64,000 nucleotides of DNA, from NCBI GenBank assembly GCA_013399695.1, contig VXAU01000755.1, positions 723,972-787,971 of the forward strand, read 5' to 3'. The stretch comes from Formicarius rufipectus. Lineage: Eukaryota; Chordata; Aves; Passeriformes; Formicariidae. Positions 13,501-28,500 of the stretch are shown here, in pieces (the first letter of the stretch is position 1; every line of letters begins with the position of its first letter). The position numbers and the translations under genes are program-made. The notes below the pieces were generated by a model that was not told the origin of the DNA, did no database searches, and saw only the letters and a list, made by a program, of their open reading frames with translations.

Positions 13501-16500
13501 TCCAATAAGATCAGATTTCATTCTGCGTTTATTTTGTACTGTACAGTCTGATCACACAAGAAGTTGGGGAGAATAATTTATTACAGAGATCATGATTAAC
13601 AGTAGCACTTCATTTTTTTTCAAGGATTTTTCTAAGGAATGAATTTTGATGTTGTATTAATATTAATGAATGGTTAAGAAGTGATTTAGGCTATCTAATG
13701 ATCACAAATATATCTGGAATTGTGCTTGAAGTTAGGAACAACAGACGGTTGGATGATACTGTACACCCCGTATTTGAAATAAAAATAAAAGGGATGAAGC
13801 AAGGAACCTTTTGTTTTTGTTTTCGTTTTTAAAATAAAAGCAAAACGTACCATTGGTTGGGTGTCGAGCAAATGAGATAGAAAACCTTTTAACAGCAGAA
13901 CCGCGTGTGGTGTCTGAGAAAGAGAAAAACAGGTACCTGAAATTTGTAACAGCTACCAAAAGAGGGAGATTTTAAAATACGAAGGGAAGAAGGAAGAAAA
14001 AAAGAAAAGATGAGAAGGTATTAGAACTGAGTGGCATGCAGAAGGGATCAAGAAAAAGGGCAAAAACCTAAACAGGTGTTAAAAAGAAGAAAATTTGGAT
14101 TGCTGGTAACTACAAGATGTGTCATGAAGTGTATGAAAACAAGCAGAATGAGCTGGTGATTCTGGCATACAAGGTTATTCAGGTTAGTCGAACACTGCAT
14201 AGTGAAGTTGGGGGGAAAACAGCGTGAATACTGTTTCACCTCAGAGTTATAAAGGTGTGCTCTGGCATCTTTACATTCGAAATCTAGTGAGAGAGTTTCT
14301 ACTCTACCCCATATTACCCAAAACTGAAAACCTCCTGCTCCTTTGTAATCCAAACCCCACTAAAAAAAAAAGGTTAGGAATCCTAAAATTTTCACCATCA
14401 GTATTTAACTTACTAGTTTGTAATTTCTTTCTTTCCTCATATATGCTCCAAGTAATTTAATTTCAAGATCAATTAGCAATAATAAAAGCCAAGGTTTAAA
14501 ATTATTAGAAATTTTAAACAAAAAAGTTTTTGTTTACTTAAAAAATGCACTTGCTGAAATCTCCTGCCACACCTTACAAACCTGTGAGCTAGAGTTCAGT
14601 TCAAGACAAACAAGAATTAACTGTGCTGTCAAGTTAAACATAAGCAACCTACGGACAAATAAAGAAGTAACAGAAAGTTATAAAATTAATACTAAGGCAA
14701 AATATTCTAGGATTCCATCAAAATCTTTAGAAGTTCAATGTGGCACATGGGTTTGTGCGTGCATGTGCGAGAGTGTGCACATACCATCTATGAAGCCAGA
14801 AGAAGTCAGCTTTTTACGATGAGTACGAGCATAATCCTGTAGGTTAGGTGCACTTGAAGAACCCCCGAGCACTGAGGTGCTAAACAGGCCCGCACAGTGA
14901 GACCCTGATGGGAGTTAGAGAAAATACATACAACAACCAGGTGTTCGTCCATTCACATTGGGGATGCATGCAGCATGCAAGCACATGGCTCTTACCACAC
15001 AAAAGGCAGCTTTTGGCAGTGCCTTGGACAGGTTCACAATATGCTTGTAATGTCAGAGTGGGACTTGTAGGCTGAAACTATCATAATTTATTGTGCTTCT
15101 ACTCATGAAACAGCACCCTCTGCTCTATGTGCAAAGAGAGGATTGGCTTTAACAAAGTGAGTTCTTGTCCTGTTTTCACTTTTGGCAAAAAAAAGTTACC
15201 GGTTAGCATCAATGTAAACATAAACAAAACAACAAAACGAAGATGATGATGATGATGATGATGTGAAAGTTGTGTGTTTTAAAACCTGCATTTCTGAAAC
15301 AAATATAAACTGGAAAAATACTGCTCATTGCTTTCATCCAAATCAACCTTTATGATGACAGGCTGCAATGAAGTACTCATGCATTTCCACAGACTTGGTA
15401 TGGGACTATTTCCCTTCTAACCCACATAAAGTGCTAACCAACTGGAAATACTCTATTCATATTTCAGCTACCATTTACTGACAATGTTACAAACTGAAAA
15501 TACCTAAAAGTTACATCAAGTTTAGCTTAACTTCCTTTCCTGAGAAGACTTTTGCACAGTTCCATGCAAGTGACAGTACTTTAGTTACAACTCATCAGAA
15601 TGGGAGTTAAACAAATCACTGAAAGCCACAGACAAAAATATAAAAATAACTTTTGTAATCATCAACCATAAATGAAACTTACATATAACAATGAACAAAA
15701 TGGAAAAAAAAGTTGCAATTTTTTTACTTTACATTTTACTACTAGTTGAAAGGAGAAGCTGTTTTTCACTCAGAACTTATCTTTTACATTTTTGATAAGT
15801 AGCAGCAGATTTTTTTGAAAACCAGCTGTCTATCCAGTGATGCTTCCTTTCATTACTTTTAATGATCCAGTGAGGGGAAACATTACTAGCACATGTGACC
15901 AATCACCGCCAAAATAAATTGGTGCCTGGTCTGTGGCAAAAGCCTTTCACACCAAATATAATACCTTATTCTACACAGAGAAATACATCGATTTCCACAA
16001 GCCATATTGTGTGTCACACAAAAGATAATGTCATTTAACTTTATCAAGCACATAATAAAAAACAGGACTTAAATAAACAAGAGCACCTGATGTATGCATT
16101 TTACTAAGGGAAAATATCATAGGAAGAAAAGTATCACAGAAAGATTAGACATACAAAACATACAGATCTTTACAAAGACAGGAAAAGCTACTTCTAAGTT
16201 TATGCATATAGCTTATGCATTGTCTACACTTCATTTTTTCTCATGAAAAGACACACAGGAAAAAAAAGCAATATTGATTTACAGTAGTGCATGATTTCAG
16301 CTTTTTTGCATGTGAGTCATATGTATGCCTGTTTCAAAGAAGGAGCAGAAAAGCACCAGTTGAATTAAAAGAATTTGAAACAACTCATTGAATTTTAGCA
16401 TGATTCAATCTAATGCTGAAAAGAAGAAGTTAATTTTAGGAGAAGGAATATGTACAAAACCCCTCATACTATCAAGAAACTTGAGGTTTGTAACTCATCC

Positions 16501-19500
16501 CCTTTCCCTCTGTAAAACATCGTCACTTTCCTCACTTGCCCACAGCAGAAAACAGAAATTTTCAAGAAAAGTGTTTTAACAGTTTCTGGTGCAGGCCACT
16601 GCAATCCAAAAGATTCTTGCAAATTCCAAAAACTCAATCAGAAACTACATTATCATAAAAATCTCTTTTATGTTAAAAATAATCCTGTGCACCTGTTGCA
16701 AGCAGTACAGAATCAGTAGTATGAACAGTCTCAAACAATTTGCTATTTTCAGTTAAAATTTATTCAAAAAGTTTTGCTACAAAAAAATTGTCCAGTTCAT
16801 AGGCAGACACTCAGCATATGTCATTGATAACGAGCACTATTGGGTCCTGTTAACAAAAAAGCTATTCAAAGAATATACAACTGTGCAGAACAACGGGCAG
16901 ATGAAAAGCTGGTAACATTGAACAAAATTTCAATTGTAGGCACATACCTAGACCACTCTGCTTTTGTTCCAGAATAGTTCTTGGTGTTCGTAAGTTACTA
17001 TTGCTTTCTGATAGGACCTGGATATAAAAACAGAAAAATAAGGGAAAGTAGAACAGCAGCATGAAACATCCATTTAACTTGATACAGCAGCCTGTTTCAG
17101 ACAGACATGTGTTAATAAGCTGTATGATAAGTGTTAGTAAAAATATGTAAAGGAAACATGAAAGATCATGCAATATCCCCTTCTGAAGGGAGTCCATTTC
17201 ACATATGAGTTCCTTGCAATGAAGTGGTGCAAAGCAAGCATTCAGAATGAGAAAGGACACAGACCAAGACCGATATGAGAACAAACATTTGAGACATTTT
17301 ATTTCATTTTACCAAATGCACTCTCCTAAACTGCGCCTGTATTGAAAAAAGGAGGGGAGGGAAGGAAAGACAGACAAGCTATTGAGGACATGATACAATC
17401 ACTGATCCATGCACGGGCTCAATCAGTGTAATCTTCAGATGCTCACAGCCCTTGCTGATATAAACTTTTCCAATGTAAATAGTTTTAGAATTTTCTGTAT
17501 TAAATTATGAAAATTTTCAAAGAAAAAGGATATGGTTAACAGAACACCATCCATTGTCATACATGTAAACAATATCTTGACATTGTGAACATCTTCAGAT
17601 CTTTACTGGTACTTTCAAAATACTTGGTGGTTTGGTTTTTTCCTGCTTTCCCCTCACCCGCCAATATAAAGAAAAATCTTCAAAATATTGTACAAGTCAA
17701 TGGATGTTGTACTGTGTTGGGAGTTTCAGATACCTCCAGATACAGAAGGCAAGAATTATTAGTGCTCAAGTTTTTTCCCTGCAATAGTTAATACCAGGCC
17801 ACTGAAAATGTGATATATGCAAAACAAGTTTTGAATAGCAACATGAAGTACCAAATAAATTATATTAAATGGTATTGGTTGCAATTATTAATTTTATTTT
17901 TTCTTCAATTTACCTACCACCAAATTAAGCAATGCTGGTTTTAAAGTCTTAAAGGACAACTAAACCAAAGCAGAATTTTCTTTCATTAGGCAGTGACACT
18001 AAGTCTTTTTTACTGTGGTAACATTTTCAATTCCTATAAAGAAACCAAATTTTTATGAAAAGATGTAATGCATTCAGTGGAAAATCATGCACTTGCTCTT
18101 TTTCCCCCAAACATTCTTGGCAAGTAATTTTAGGAAGCAGAAGATTTTGCTTCAAGCATAATCCATAACAAGGGATTAGATGTCCTTAAAGACAGTTGTT
18201 GCTTGGAATGCATAAAATGTTTAATGAAGTAAAGTTTAAAAACCTGTTGCCATGAGCCAAAAATACTGGATGTGAAAGCCAGTGATTTAGGGGAGACAGG
18301 GGAAGAAGTGATTTGTTCCCCTGATCTGCGTCTTCGACGCCCAGTACCCACACCACTGGTGTAATGCAGCCAGGTACCAATACACTCTGGGCTAGACACA
18401 CTCAGGGGGCTCTCTTCCTGGAAGTGAGAAAGGGGGCAAAAAACAGCAAAGCATGCAAAGTTAGATTCAACAGAGCCAAATGAACAGAAAAGAAAAAAAC
18501 CAGTCTGCTTGCACCCTTTTATATACTACTTTTAAAACTATTAAACAGTGAACAGAGAAGAGTAATAATTCAATATTAGGAAGTTAGCAGTTCCACTTTT
18601 ATCTTTTCATCCAACTCTATCTTTTAATGTAACACATCAGTCAAATTTCTGTAGACTAATTATTAGATATGAGAAAAGTATTTATTAACAATAATTATGA
18701 ATTTTAAGAATTTTTCACATGTTGGAAACAGATCATCTATTACCCTTGACATCCTGTTTAATAGTTTTTCTCCTCTTAAGTACATTAAACTTTCCTATTT
18801 ATTACTTAATATTTTCAATTTCTAGCCTGTAGACCTTATCTGGAAGACTCTAATTTTTAAAACTGCATTTGAGAATTTACACCTGACTCACTGGTAGTAG
18901 CACCAACCTGACTGGCAGTAGTTTTCCAAACTTAAAAAAGTCCTGAAATTTATTTGACTCTGGACACATTATTAAGACTTCAAGGGAGGACAGTTTCAAG
19001 CTAAGAGCCCTCTCCATACGCTACATTATTATGTATCATTAGCATTAACGTTTTTTGCTATACAGAATTTGCTTTCCAATGTCAATGAGCTTTACTAGTT
19101 CTTATTTTACTATTAGAACTCTGGTCTTTTTTATATTCATGACTCAGCTACAGTTCCAAATCCCTCTGTAAATATTGCTGACTATAACCCAGATTAAAAC
19201 TTCCATATAATCTCACACCTGACAGTGTCCTTTTCAAATTAACGGACATAGGTGAAGGGAGAATTGCCTTACAGGAGGAAAAAAAAGGGGAAAAAAAAAG
19301 TTCAAGGCAGTTGCAGTTTAAGTTGCAGTGACTTTGTTTAAACTCTTTGTTTGGTTTAAATATTCCAAATACTGGTTTTGCAGATTTCAGTAGGCCAGAT
19401 GAAACTTTCAATTTTACTTTTAAGAAAAAAAGTGTAAGTTTTCTCTAAATCAGCTATTTTCTTCCAGAAAATACAAACATAGAATGCTGAAACACATTCA

Positions 19501-22500
19501 ATCTCAACATATATTACCTGCATAATCAAAATTTGGTAATCTGTGCTACTATCTACTATCTTGTGAAAGTAAGTTGCACATAATTTATGAAAATGGTTAA
19601 AAGGTTGAAGTTACAGACTATTAAATTGTGCTGATATGAACTCATAACTAGGAGGGGAGTTTGCATGATCATAGCGAAAACAGTTTTTAAAAATCAAAAA
19701 TACTGATGTTGTGAGCATTTGTTTATGAAAAAACTTGGAAATAGAAAATGTAAGACATTAACATTTATTATGTCTGTTAATTTATGGAAGTCATGTGAAG
19801 TTATACAGATATCCTTATAGAAAGGAACCATGCATCTTTTTCTCTCCACACTGCCAATAACCAAGTGACTTGCAAATCTGTAACACTTTTACTGCATACA
19901 AACAGCCCATTCCCCACACAAACATGAGAGAAAAAGCTTTTGGTGTGAATCTTCATTTTTGATGGTTTTAAAGCAACTGAAAATGAAGCAATAAGAAGCT
20001 GTTAGTCTGCTTCTAGCATTAATATCACAGAAGTGCCAATATGTACCATCTGAAGCTTTGCCACTCAATGGCCAAATGGTATCAGTGATACAGCCGTGCA
20101 TCCCCCCACCTCTGTGACATTAAAGCAGTATCTGTAAGCACACCTAGATGTCACGGCCTTCAAGACAGCAAACTCGACTGTTCAAGATGTTTATCTAACA
20201 AATTCATGAAACACAAAATCCCAGCCACTTAAAAGTTTCCCGTTTATTTTCTTACCTTCAAAAGCTTGGCAAGTGGAGTCACTGTCACCCCACATGAAAG
20301 CAAACACAGCAGAAGACATGTCTCACCTCATATACCTCCCCTACCACCCCCAAACCCTCCGTTCCCTCTCTGCACAGTCACCCTGTAAGTTTGCTTAAGT
20401 CCCAGTAGCAGCTGTCTTGTAAGGATGAATACAAAAACAATGTACATTAGTTTACAGATTTAGGTTTAGACTCAAAAAGTCTTCTTTTTCAAGTACTGAC
20501 TTTTCTAAAATGGCTTAAAAAAAGAAAAAAAAAAAAAGAGGAAGTAAGTCTTACTGTAGCAGAGTAATTAATTTAAAAAAAAATAAAAAAAAATCCTTCA
20601 GACAAACTACTGCCATGGAGGATTTCCCATAAAGGAGGAGTAAACCTTCAATGAGATGCATCCTACTGGTTCTATGTAATCAAAAGCACAATTACATTTG
20701 ATTTTGTTTTGTTAAAAGTAAGCAAAAGTTAACATCTGCCAAAGACATTATCTGAAACACAAATACTTACTTCAACAGAACCGATCTTCCTGGATCTTGG
20801 GAGGGGTGATTTTCTGTGTATGTGAATAGGGTCTGATACCATTGGCTTGAACATCACCACTGATCGATCTGTTTCATCTCTCCTAGGAGCATGAGCCTCC
20901 TCATCACTATCATTTCTGTGAGACGTTTTCTTCGAGCCTTCATTCTACAAACAGCACATAATTAAGTTTCAATTAGTCTGCACACCTTGCAACATGTAGG
21001 CAGAAGTGGCTCTTAAATAAATCTTCTTTGTAAAGACAAAGCTAGCTGATTTTAAAAATACAAGACGCTAATCACATTTAATTGAACAAATTGCTCTAGA
21101 TTTTAATAACCTATATACATTTCTTCTTCTTCTATTAGAATAATTCCAGCCAAGCTTTGCTCTCGTTCATTTCTCAGAAAGAAGGTGGTAAGTGCACAGA
21201 CCTGACCATACACCTTTGAAAACATCACATCTTTCGTCAACGATCTGTACTCATGAGCAAGCCAAACTGTTTCCTTAAGTATTTCTTTCAGTTTCCAGAA
21301 TATCATTCATGTGACAGTGATGCTGATACCACTTTTCTTGCAATGAGTATTTTGTACTTCTAGCAAAAATTCTGGCAAAGTCCTAGGTAGTCCAAATTGT
21401 TTGTGTGCTTTACCTCAATGCCCATTCAAAATGGAAAAGATTGGGACTGCCTATATTTTACTGGACATTTTTCTACCAAAATAAAAATTACACTTTTATT
21501 TTTAACCTAACAATTTTCCTAACAATTTTAGGTGTGTTCACATCCTGACTTTTGCTTTAAAGAAAGGCATAATTACTACCTCTCTGGAGGCAGGTCTGTA
21601 TCCATATCCAGCTGGTAAATTTTTATCTTCCTCACAGCCTTTGGCTCCGGGACTAAAGTGCAGCTCTACATGAAAACGTTCTTCTGAAGAAAGTTCCTGA
21701 AGGAATATAATTAAGTAGGTTTATACTGTAATATATAGCTCAGTAGTACTCATTTCTGAAGATAATTACCCATTTTAAATACCTTGTTTGGATCCTCATA
21801 AAGCATGATAACAATCTGTGTCATGTAATTGAGTTCATTGACCACATTTAAATAATCCATAGCTCGTTTCCATTGTTCATCTTTTGATTCCTTATGAAGG
21901 GAGGGGAAAAAAAAATCAACAACAACAAATAAACCCTAGCCATTTTCTTTACAAATGCTGATGATTTCACCTCTTCTCCATTTACATAGATTTTAAATTT
22001 ACATCAGAAGTACAAAGCTTACCATAACTAAAGAAAATGCAGAGATACAACCAAAAAATGATGTGACTTAGAATTACTGATCAAGTGAATGAAAAATGGA
22101 GAGAACTTTTTGTATTTTGTTTCAGTGTGTCTTTCATATTCTTTTGACAATGATGTGTCTTGTAGACAGAGGCACTATTTTAAATTCTCTTGATGAGAAC
22201 CACTAATATAGAAAAAAAAACTTATTTCAACAACTATATTATGGAAAATGTTTCCAGGTTGATAAAAGTCAAACAGATAGAATAAATTAAGCTTTCTACT
22301 ATATAGAGGCAACACCACCATCACATCCCAAACTACCTAAACAAGTCACCTTTATTCATGCTCTAGGAAAGAAACCATTTAGTAATCCACCATCAGAAAA
22401 CTTTGTATCAGACTAAGTACTGGCATTCTAGTACCTGTTGTAGTATTTCACTGAGCTCTAGGATTAAAAATGTTTTTGCTATCAGTAAGTTTAGCCATCC

Positions 22501-25500
22501 ATTACCAGAAGCAAGGATGTCAATACAGCAATTTCAAAAGTTAGTAGATTAGTCAATCTCTATCTTACAAGCAGCTAGGCAGGGTTTGTAGTGCTGCATT
22601 TATCCTCTTCAGGAGCTTAGTTAAGTAATTTCTCAATTGGGAGACGTTGGTTTTTTCAGTCCTTGGTGTCAAATAAAATCAGATGGAGAGTAATACACCA
22701 CCTCTGTAGTATTCTACAACAGTGTGGGGAAGTAAGACAACTCAATGTAGAGGAGAAAAACGTTGCACTATATAAGCATTCTTTATGTCAGATAGGGAGG
22801 TCTTGACAACATGTCAATGATCAAAAATGATAAGCCAATCCAAAAGTAAATTCAAGAGAAAACTCAATGATAACTTGAAGGAAAAAGAGTTGGAAAAAAT
22901 AATGGTGACAATGTAAGACAAAAAAAATTATCTGCTCTTTCAAAATCTATTGGTGACTTCAGCATTATAAAGGGCATGCTAATTTCGATTTGCAATTTGA
23001 AACATCTCTGCATATATAACAGGAAATCAAATGTTTGGAAAAAATGTGCTAAATTTCAAAGTCATGTAAGAAAACCAAGCCTTCAGTTGACACAATCATA
23101 GCAAGACTGAGTCCTTAAGGTTCCTCTCAAAATTCCAGAGCTTTAACAGATCAAGTGTTCCACTCACATCACATAAGGCACCATAACGAAGGGTGGATAA
23201 CAGGGAGTGGACGTGACTCTCACTGGTGAAATACAGGCGTGTGCGAACATGGCGTTCAGGGGACATAACACCCCTGGAGTAACTTAAAAGAAAGAGAAAC
23301 CTTGTTAGACCATGATGAGATGTGTCCCCATTTTAAAAACAGCTGTCAGAAAAGAAATCATAGTTACTATGGATTAAAATGACACTTCAAATACGATAGC
23401 TATGGAATAACTCCATTAATTCTTATGGAAATCAATGTAACCATGTAAAAAGGTAACTGGCTTACAGAGGGTGAAGCTTATTTACAGTGTCATCATCTTG
23501 AGTTCTCTGAAGGTCAGAACGAATTTTTCTAACTAGAGGAGTACAGTAACCTTTGGCAATCTCCAATTTCTCAGCTTTAGAAATACCATATTCCTGTGGA
23601 AGAATAAAATGACTTAAAATTCAGTTAAAGATTAAAATGCCTTTGAATTCAAAGGTTCCATATTAAACCACATTTGTCATCTATTATTTTGTCCTGGATA
23701 GAAACCATTTTGTTGAACATTTTTACTACAGATGATTACTGATGTACCAAACAAGCAGTTTGTCTTTTTGGTGTTTGCTTTGATACAGAGAAATAGTTTT
23801 CCATTTCCTAGGTAAACCATAAAAAGCAGTATCATCAAGCTTTTTGTTCTAAAGTAAAACATCTAGGCAGTCATTCTGCCATCTTCCCACCAGTGACATC
23901 TCCTATCTTTCCCCCACAATGCATTTTATTTCATCCAGGTTCAAGTGAATTTTTCTCTTTTAAACAGTCAATAAAGAGACATATGTGATCTGTCTGTCTT
24001 AGTTTGGGGTAGACCACTCAACAGAAGATCTCCTATTTAACTCAAATAATAATGCAAATGGTATTTAAATACAACTGGAAAATATTGTATGTTACAGTAT
24101 CAACAATATTTAAAAATCTTGCAGAAGATTCATACTCTGTGCTGCACATGCTATGAAAGTCCTCTCATAGTTAGAATGAATCTTCTTGTTCCCCTAGAAA
24201 GCAACATAAGCATTTCTGCTTTGCATTATGCAGGCTTATCAGGTTTTCTCTGTTTTAATTCCTTCAGTACATGTCCTCACAGTTACAAACTTCTCTCTCT
24301 CTTTTCTAAGTTTCAGCCTAACAGTCCCCCAAAACGCAATGTATGTACTCAGAATTATTACTCTGTCCTCATTGTCAAGAAGTCTGAGAGATGGGGAGAG
24401 GAAGGACTTCCTTCACTTGCTACATACCACACAGATAATGCTTCCCTTAATACAGTGCTCTGTAATTACAGGGACACTTGGGGAAAGCCTTAGTGTGTTC
24501 TGCCCTATTATCACAAAACTGTTCCACCTACAAGATTTTAGAGGTAACTTGAATTAACTGCCTGCAGAACACAGAAGTATAATTTATCCACTTCTGGCCT
24601 CAAATTCTATGGAACTTGATGTCTACATTCTTATCACAAAGTGTTATCATTTTTGAAAAAAGAGAAAGTTCTTTTTAAATTTAATTTGTTTAAGACAAGT
24701 TAAATTACATAGATTAGGATTAACAATGTCATTTGAAAAGAGCCCAAAAATAAAATTTCTATAAGCAGGAAAAATGAAATTAAAAGCAACTTCAGAATGC
24801 ACAGTTGTTCACAAAGGCTGCTTAAATCTATGAAGAATGGTGGAGATGAATCACAGTGGAGATGAATCACTTTATTTTACTACACTGCTTTAAAGAAAGG
24901 AGGCATGTTCACAACTTAAATTGCTAAAATATTCACCTTGATGAAAATTCAGCTTAATGAATTATGAATTGAATTTTTCTTACAAAAACCAATCAGCTTG
25001 CTATTGAAAAATAAGAAATAACATGAAAGACTTCTATTATTGCAAAATCACAGGAACCACAGTAGAAACGGTAGAGTAGACGTTTTCACAAAAATTTGAA
25101 AAAGCATTTATTCTACAGTTTCTTCTATTTAATAACAGAAAATGCTTACCTGAGGGATCACAATGTCAGCTAAAGCCTTTGAAAGCCTGTATAATTCCAT
25201 TGTGTTTTCTAATTTTAAGGAACCATTGTGCTGTACGTCATATTTTATACAGTCATAAATATCAGGAATTTTGCTAATATCATATCTTCCATTTTTTGTT
25301 TTAAAGTCTTTTTCCAGCTTGGCCCACCTGCGCAGCATCAGTTCTAGAGTTTCACTGTGATACAGCTGAATATCTGGAAAGACACATACGTCTTGTAAGT
25401 AATCAAGACCATTCAACTAACAAAAGGGCATTTTAATTATATAGTAGTAACAACAAAATTACAGAGGGATAAAAGGAATTGAGTAAGTTAACTGCATTAA

Positions 25501-28500
25501 TTCTAAGAAGAAAGAACAGCTGGGCATATGGTTAGTTTTAGTGCTGTAAGCATCACAGCTATGAAACAATAGTACAAAGCATTGCTGCAGGAATGCACCA
25601 CTGACCCTTTATGCAAAGCTACAGAACCAAGAATAAGGTGTCCAACCACACAGATAGATATTAAAAGTAGGAAAAAAGCAAGAAACAAACAGAAAAGCTT
25701 CAAGAAAATTATAGGAGGGAGGATCAGTACAACATCTTCGTTTTAGAAGAGACCACAAATCCTATTTCTCTCTCTCTCCTACACATGTCAACAGAAAGGG
25801 TCAAAAGAGACAGGTAAAAAAGATGAATTATCCCCATCCTGAGACAGATTAGACCAAAGAAGTAAAAAAGACAAGGCAACACTTGCACCGTTCAGTCTCA
25901 GACAGCAGCCATTTGCAGTCCACACTGCAGAGAGCACAGACAGCAAACATTCAAGTATTTCACTACAGGGAGAAGCACAGTGGTCAACCTCCCAGCTCCC
26001 TGGTTGGCCACCATTAATATTGATCATCATTCTGTTCAACACTCCTACACATCATACAACAAGCTGCAGATCTTCAGCAAAGATACTTGAATATAAAATG
26101 CACCTATGTAACTTAGCTTTAGTACCACCTGCTTTTCCTATTACTTTTGTGGAATGCTGAGTTTCAGTTAACTAAGAACATTTCTGCAAACATTGGAGGC
26201 CTAAATTTCCAAACACCACAGAGACATTATCTGCAATACAACCACTTGTTCCTCCTGCTTTTTACTTTAAAATTATGCATACGAAATGAGAATGAAAATC
26301 CCTAACATACTCGTTGACTAAGTTCTGCTAAAAGAGAGTTTAATGAAGGAAAGTTAGGTTACAATTACCTTCCATATGTTAACAAAAGAAACAACTACAA
26401 AATTGTTTCAGTACCTGCAGACTTTGGATCTTCCATTCTTTGCCTGATCTGAGAAGTCAAGCTCTGGATCAAGTAATAGACCTTGTCACATGTTGTTACA
26501 GGATTTTTAATAACCTGCATTGACTTTATCAATGAGATGCTTCCTGATGGAGTAAGCTGCAATTTGAGACAAACAGAAAATTACCTAAACAGAATAAATT
26601 TGAAAGACCTAAGATGGAACATGTGAAAGATTCTAATTAATAGACGAAAAGCACCGAACAGGTTGCTTTTTATTTTTTTGATCATTTCTCAATTACCTAC
26701 TCCCTTTGAGGCATTACAAAAGGAAAATAGATCAAAAGGTAGTAGGATTTACTAGAGATTCAAAGGTGACATGAAATTCAAAGGGTAACTAATTCTATAC
26801 AGTAAATGTGAGCAACTACATAAATGCATAAAACAATTTTTTTGTTCCGAGACAGAAAAATTGGATAGGTGTTTAAGACTTTGTATACACGTGGCAAGCT
26901 TCCACAACTCCCTTTCAAGTAACATCTGTACCTGAAAGCTTGCAAAAAAAATTGTTTGAAATGTTGTCATTAGGCTGCATGCCTCACAAAATACTTCCTG
27001 TTCTATAAAGTATCCTCCTCAGTATAGCTGGGAGGAAGAACCAGATTTGCAATAGTAGTTGCTACCTTAAAAGTTTGTCTGTTCCTGTTTTAGGTTTTTG
27101 TTTCTATAGGACTGCAGGATACAAATACAAAAAGAAATCCTTAAAATGCACATATACCAAGAAAATATAAGATGTGCCTCAGAACTGAGTTAATCACAGA
27201 AATTGTAGAAGCTACTAATTATACCATCAAGCGTCACTAAAACAATACTCATATTTAAGGGAGGCTTAGCCTCATTTTTGTCAGAAAAATCTGCAGAATC
27301 CAAAGTTAGCAATGACCTTAAACTGTAATTTCTACACATAACACATACCTATTTGCACTTTCCTTGGTTTCCTAAAAAGCACAGAATAATTTGGATATGG
27401 AAAACATCTGCCTTCTACCCAATAATAAGCAGTTCCTACCTCTGTATAATGACCAAGTAAATTGAGGAATTGATTTACTTATTGAAGAGGGAGGCACAGG
27501 AATAAACCCCATGCAGTTTTCTCAAATCACAAGTAAATTAGAAAAAAACCCACATATATAAATGAACCCCCTGAAAGTTATTATTGCTTTATAATCCCAA
27601 AGGTTAGTTCCTTTCAGTGACTGAAGAATATTCTGTTAGTTCCAGCCACAGTTGCAATCCCATGACATCTATGCAGCAAATAGCAGTGAATCCCTGAAAC
27701 CTTCTGCCCTCTCCCTTTATTCAAGTACTGCTGAATCCACAGCTGGCAGTGGTTTGAATGATACTTTATATACTTAAATAAATCCACATAAAGTATACAT
27801 GCAGGGTAGTAAAATTATTCTTAACTCATTTGCTCTCAACACCTTTTCAAAAATAACAGTTTAAGACTAAACCTCATTTGAGGATTTGTATTTAGCTGTA
27901 ACATGAGAGAGTGAGGGTAACTGAAAGACAAAAGTTTCTTCACAATAACAAACATCACTTACATTTCAAACCAGGAATAATCACATATTCTATACTAAGT
28001 CAACATAAACTGTATTACTATGTACTAGTTTAGCATGTTAATGAGGTATTTTCTTTCACTGATTAGAAAGTATTCTACTGGGTTTTCAGCATCTTAGTAT
28101 TACTAGAAAAAAGAAGAAAAAAAAAAGACCTTGTAGCAGATTAAATATTAAATAAACAACTGCAGCAGGCAGGAAAACATTTTGTAATACCACAGACTGT
28201 CAAAGTAAAGATTACAAAAAATTTAAAAATTCTTGAATAAGTAAAGCATTTTTAACGAAACAGTGAAAAACACTTATGAATTAGGTCCCTATCTACTCCT
28301 ATTTCAAAGTTTGTAGCCATTCTGATTATTCAAATTGCAAGACAAAATACCTATAGTACAGTTGGTACAGCTTTCTTTGCAGTTCAAACTATTTCCAAGC
28401 ATACAAATAATTTTTCAATATTAGATACAAAAAATCACTGCTTAGTACTTTTACACAGGAATCTTTCTGGCTATTTACTTTATTTTATAGGAAATCAATC

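Noticed and set aside
16862..17284. 140-codon minus-strand frame
   Set aside because: It covers PPIP5K2 exon 25 in a different frame; only the 70-nt exon is real.
24089..24557. Overlapping frames of 134 and 109 codons on the plus strand
   Set aside because: Intronic to PPIP5K2, antisense, two overlapping frames with no domain; consistent with chance.
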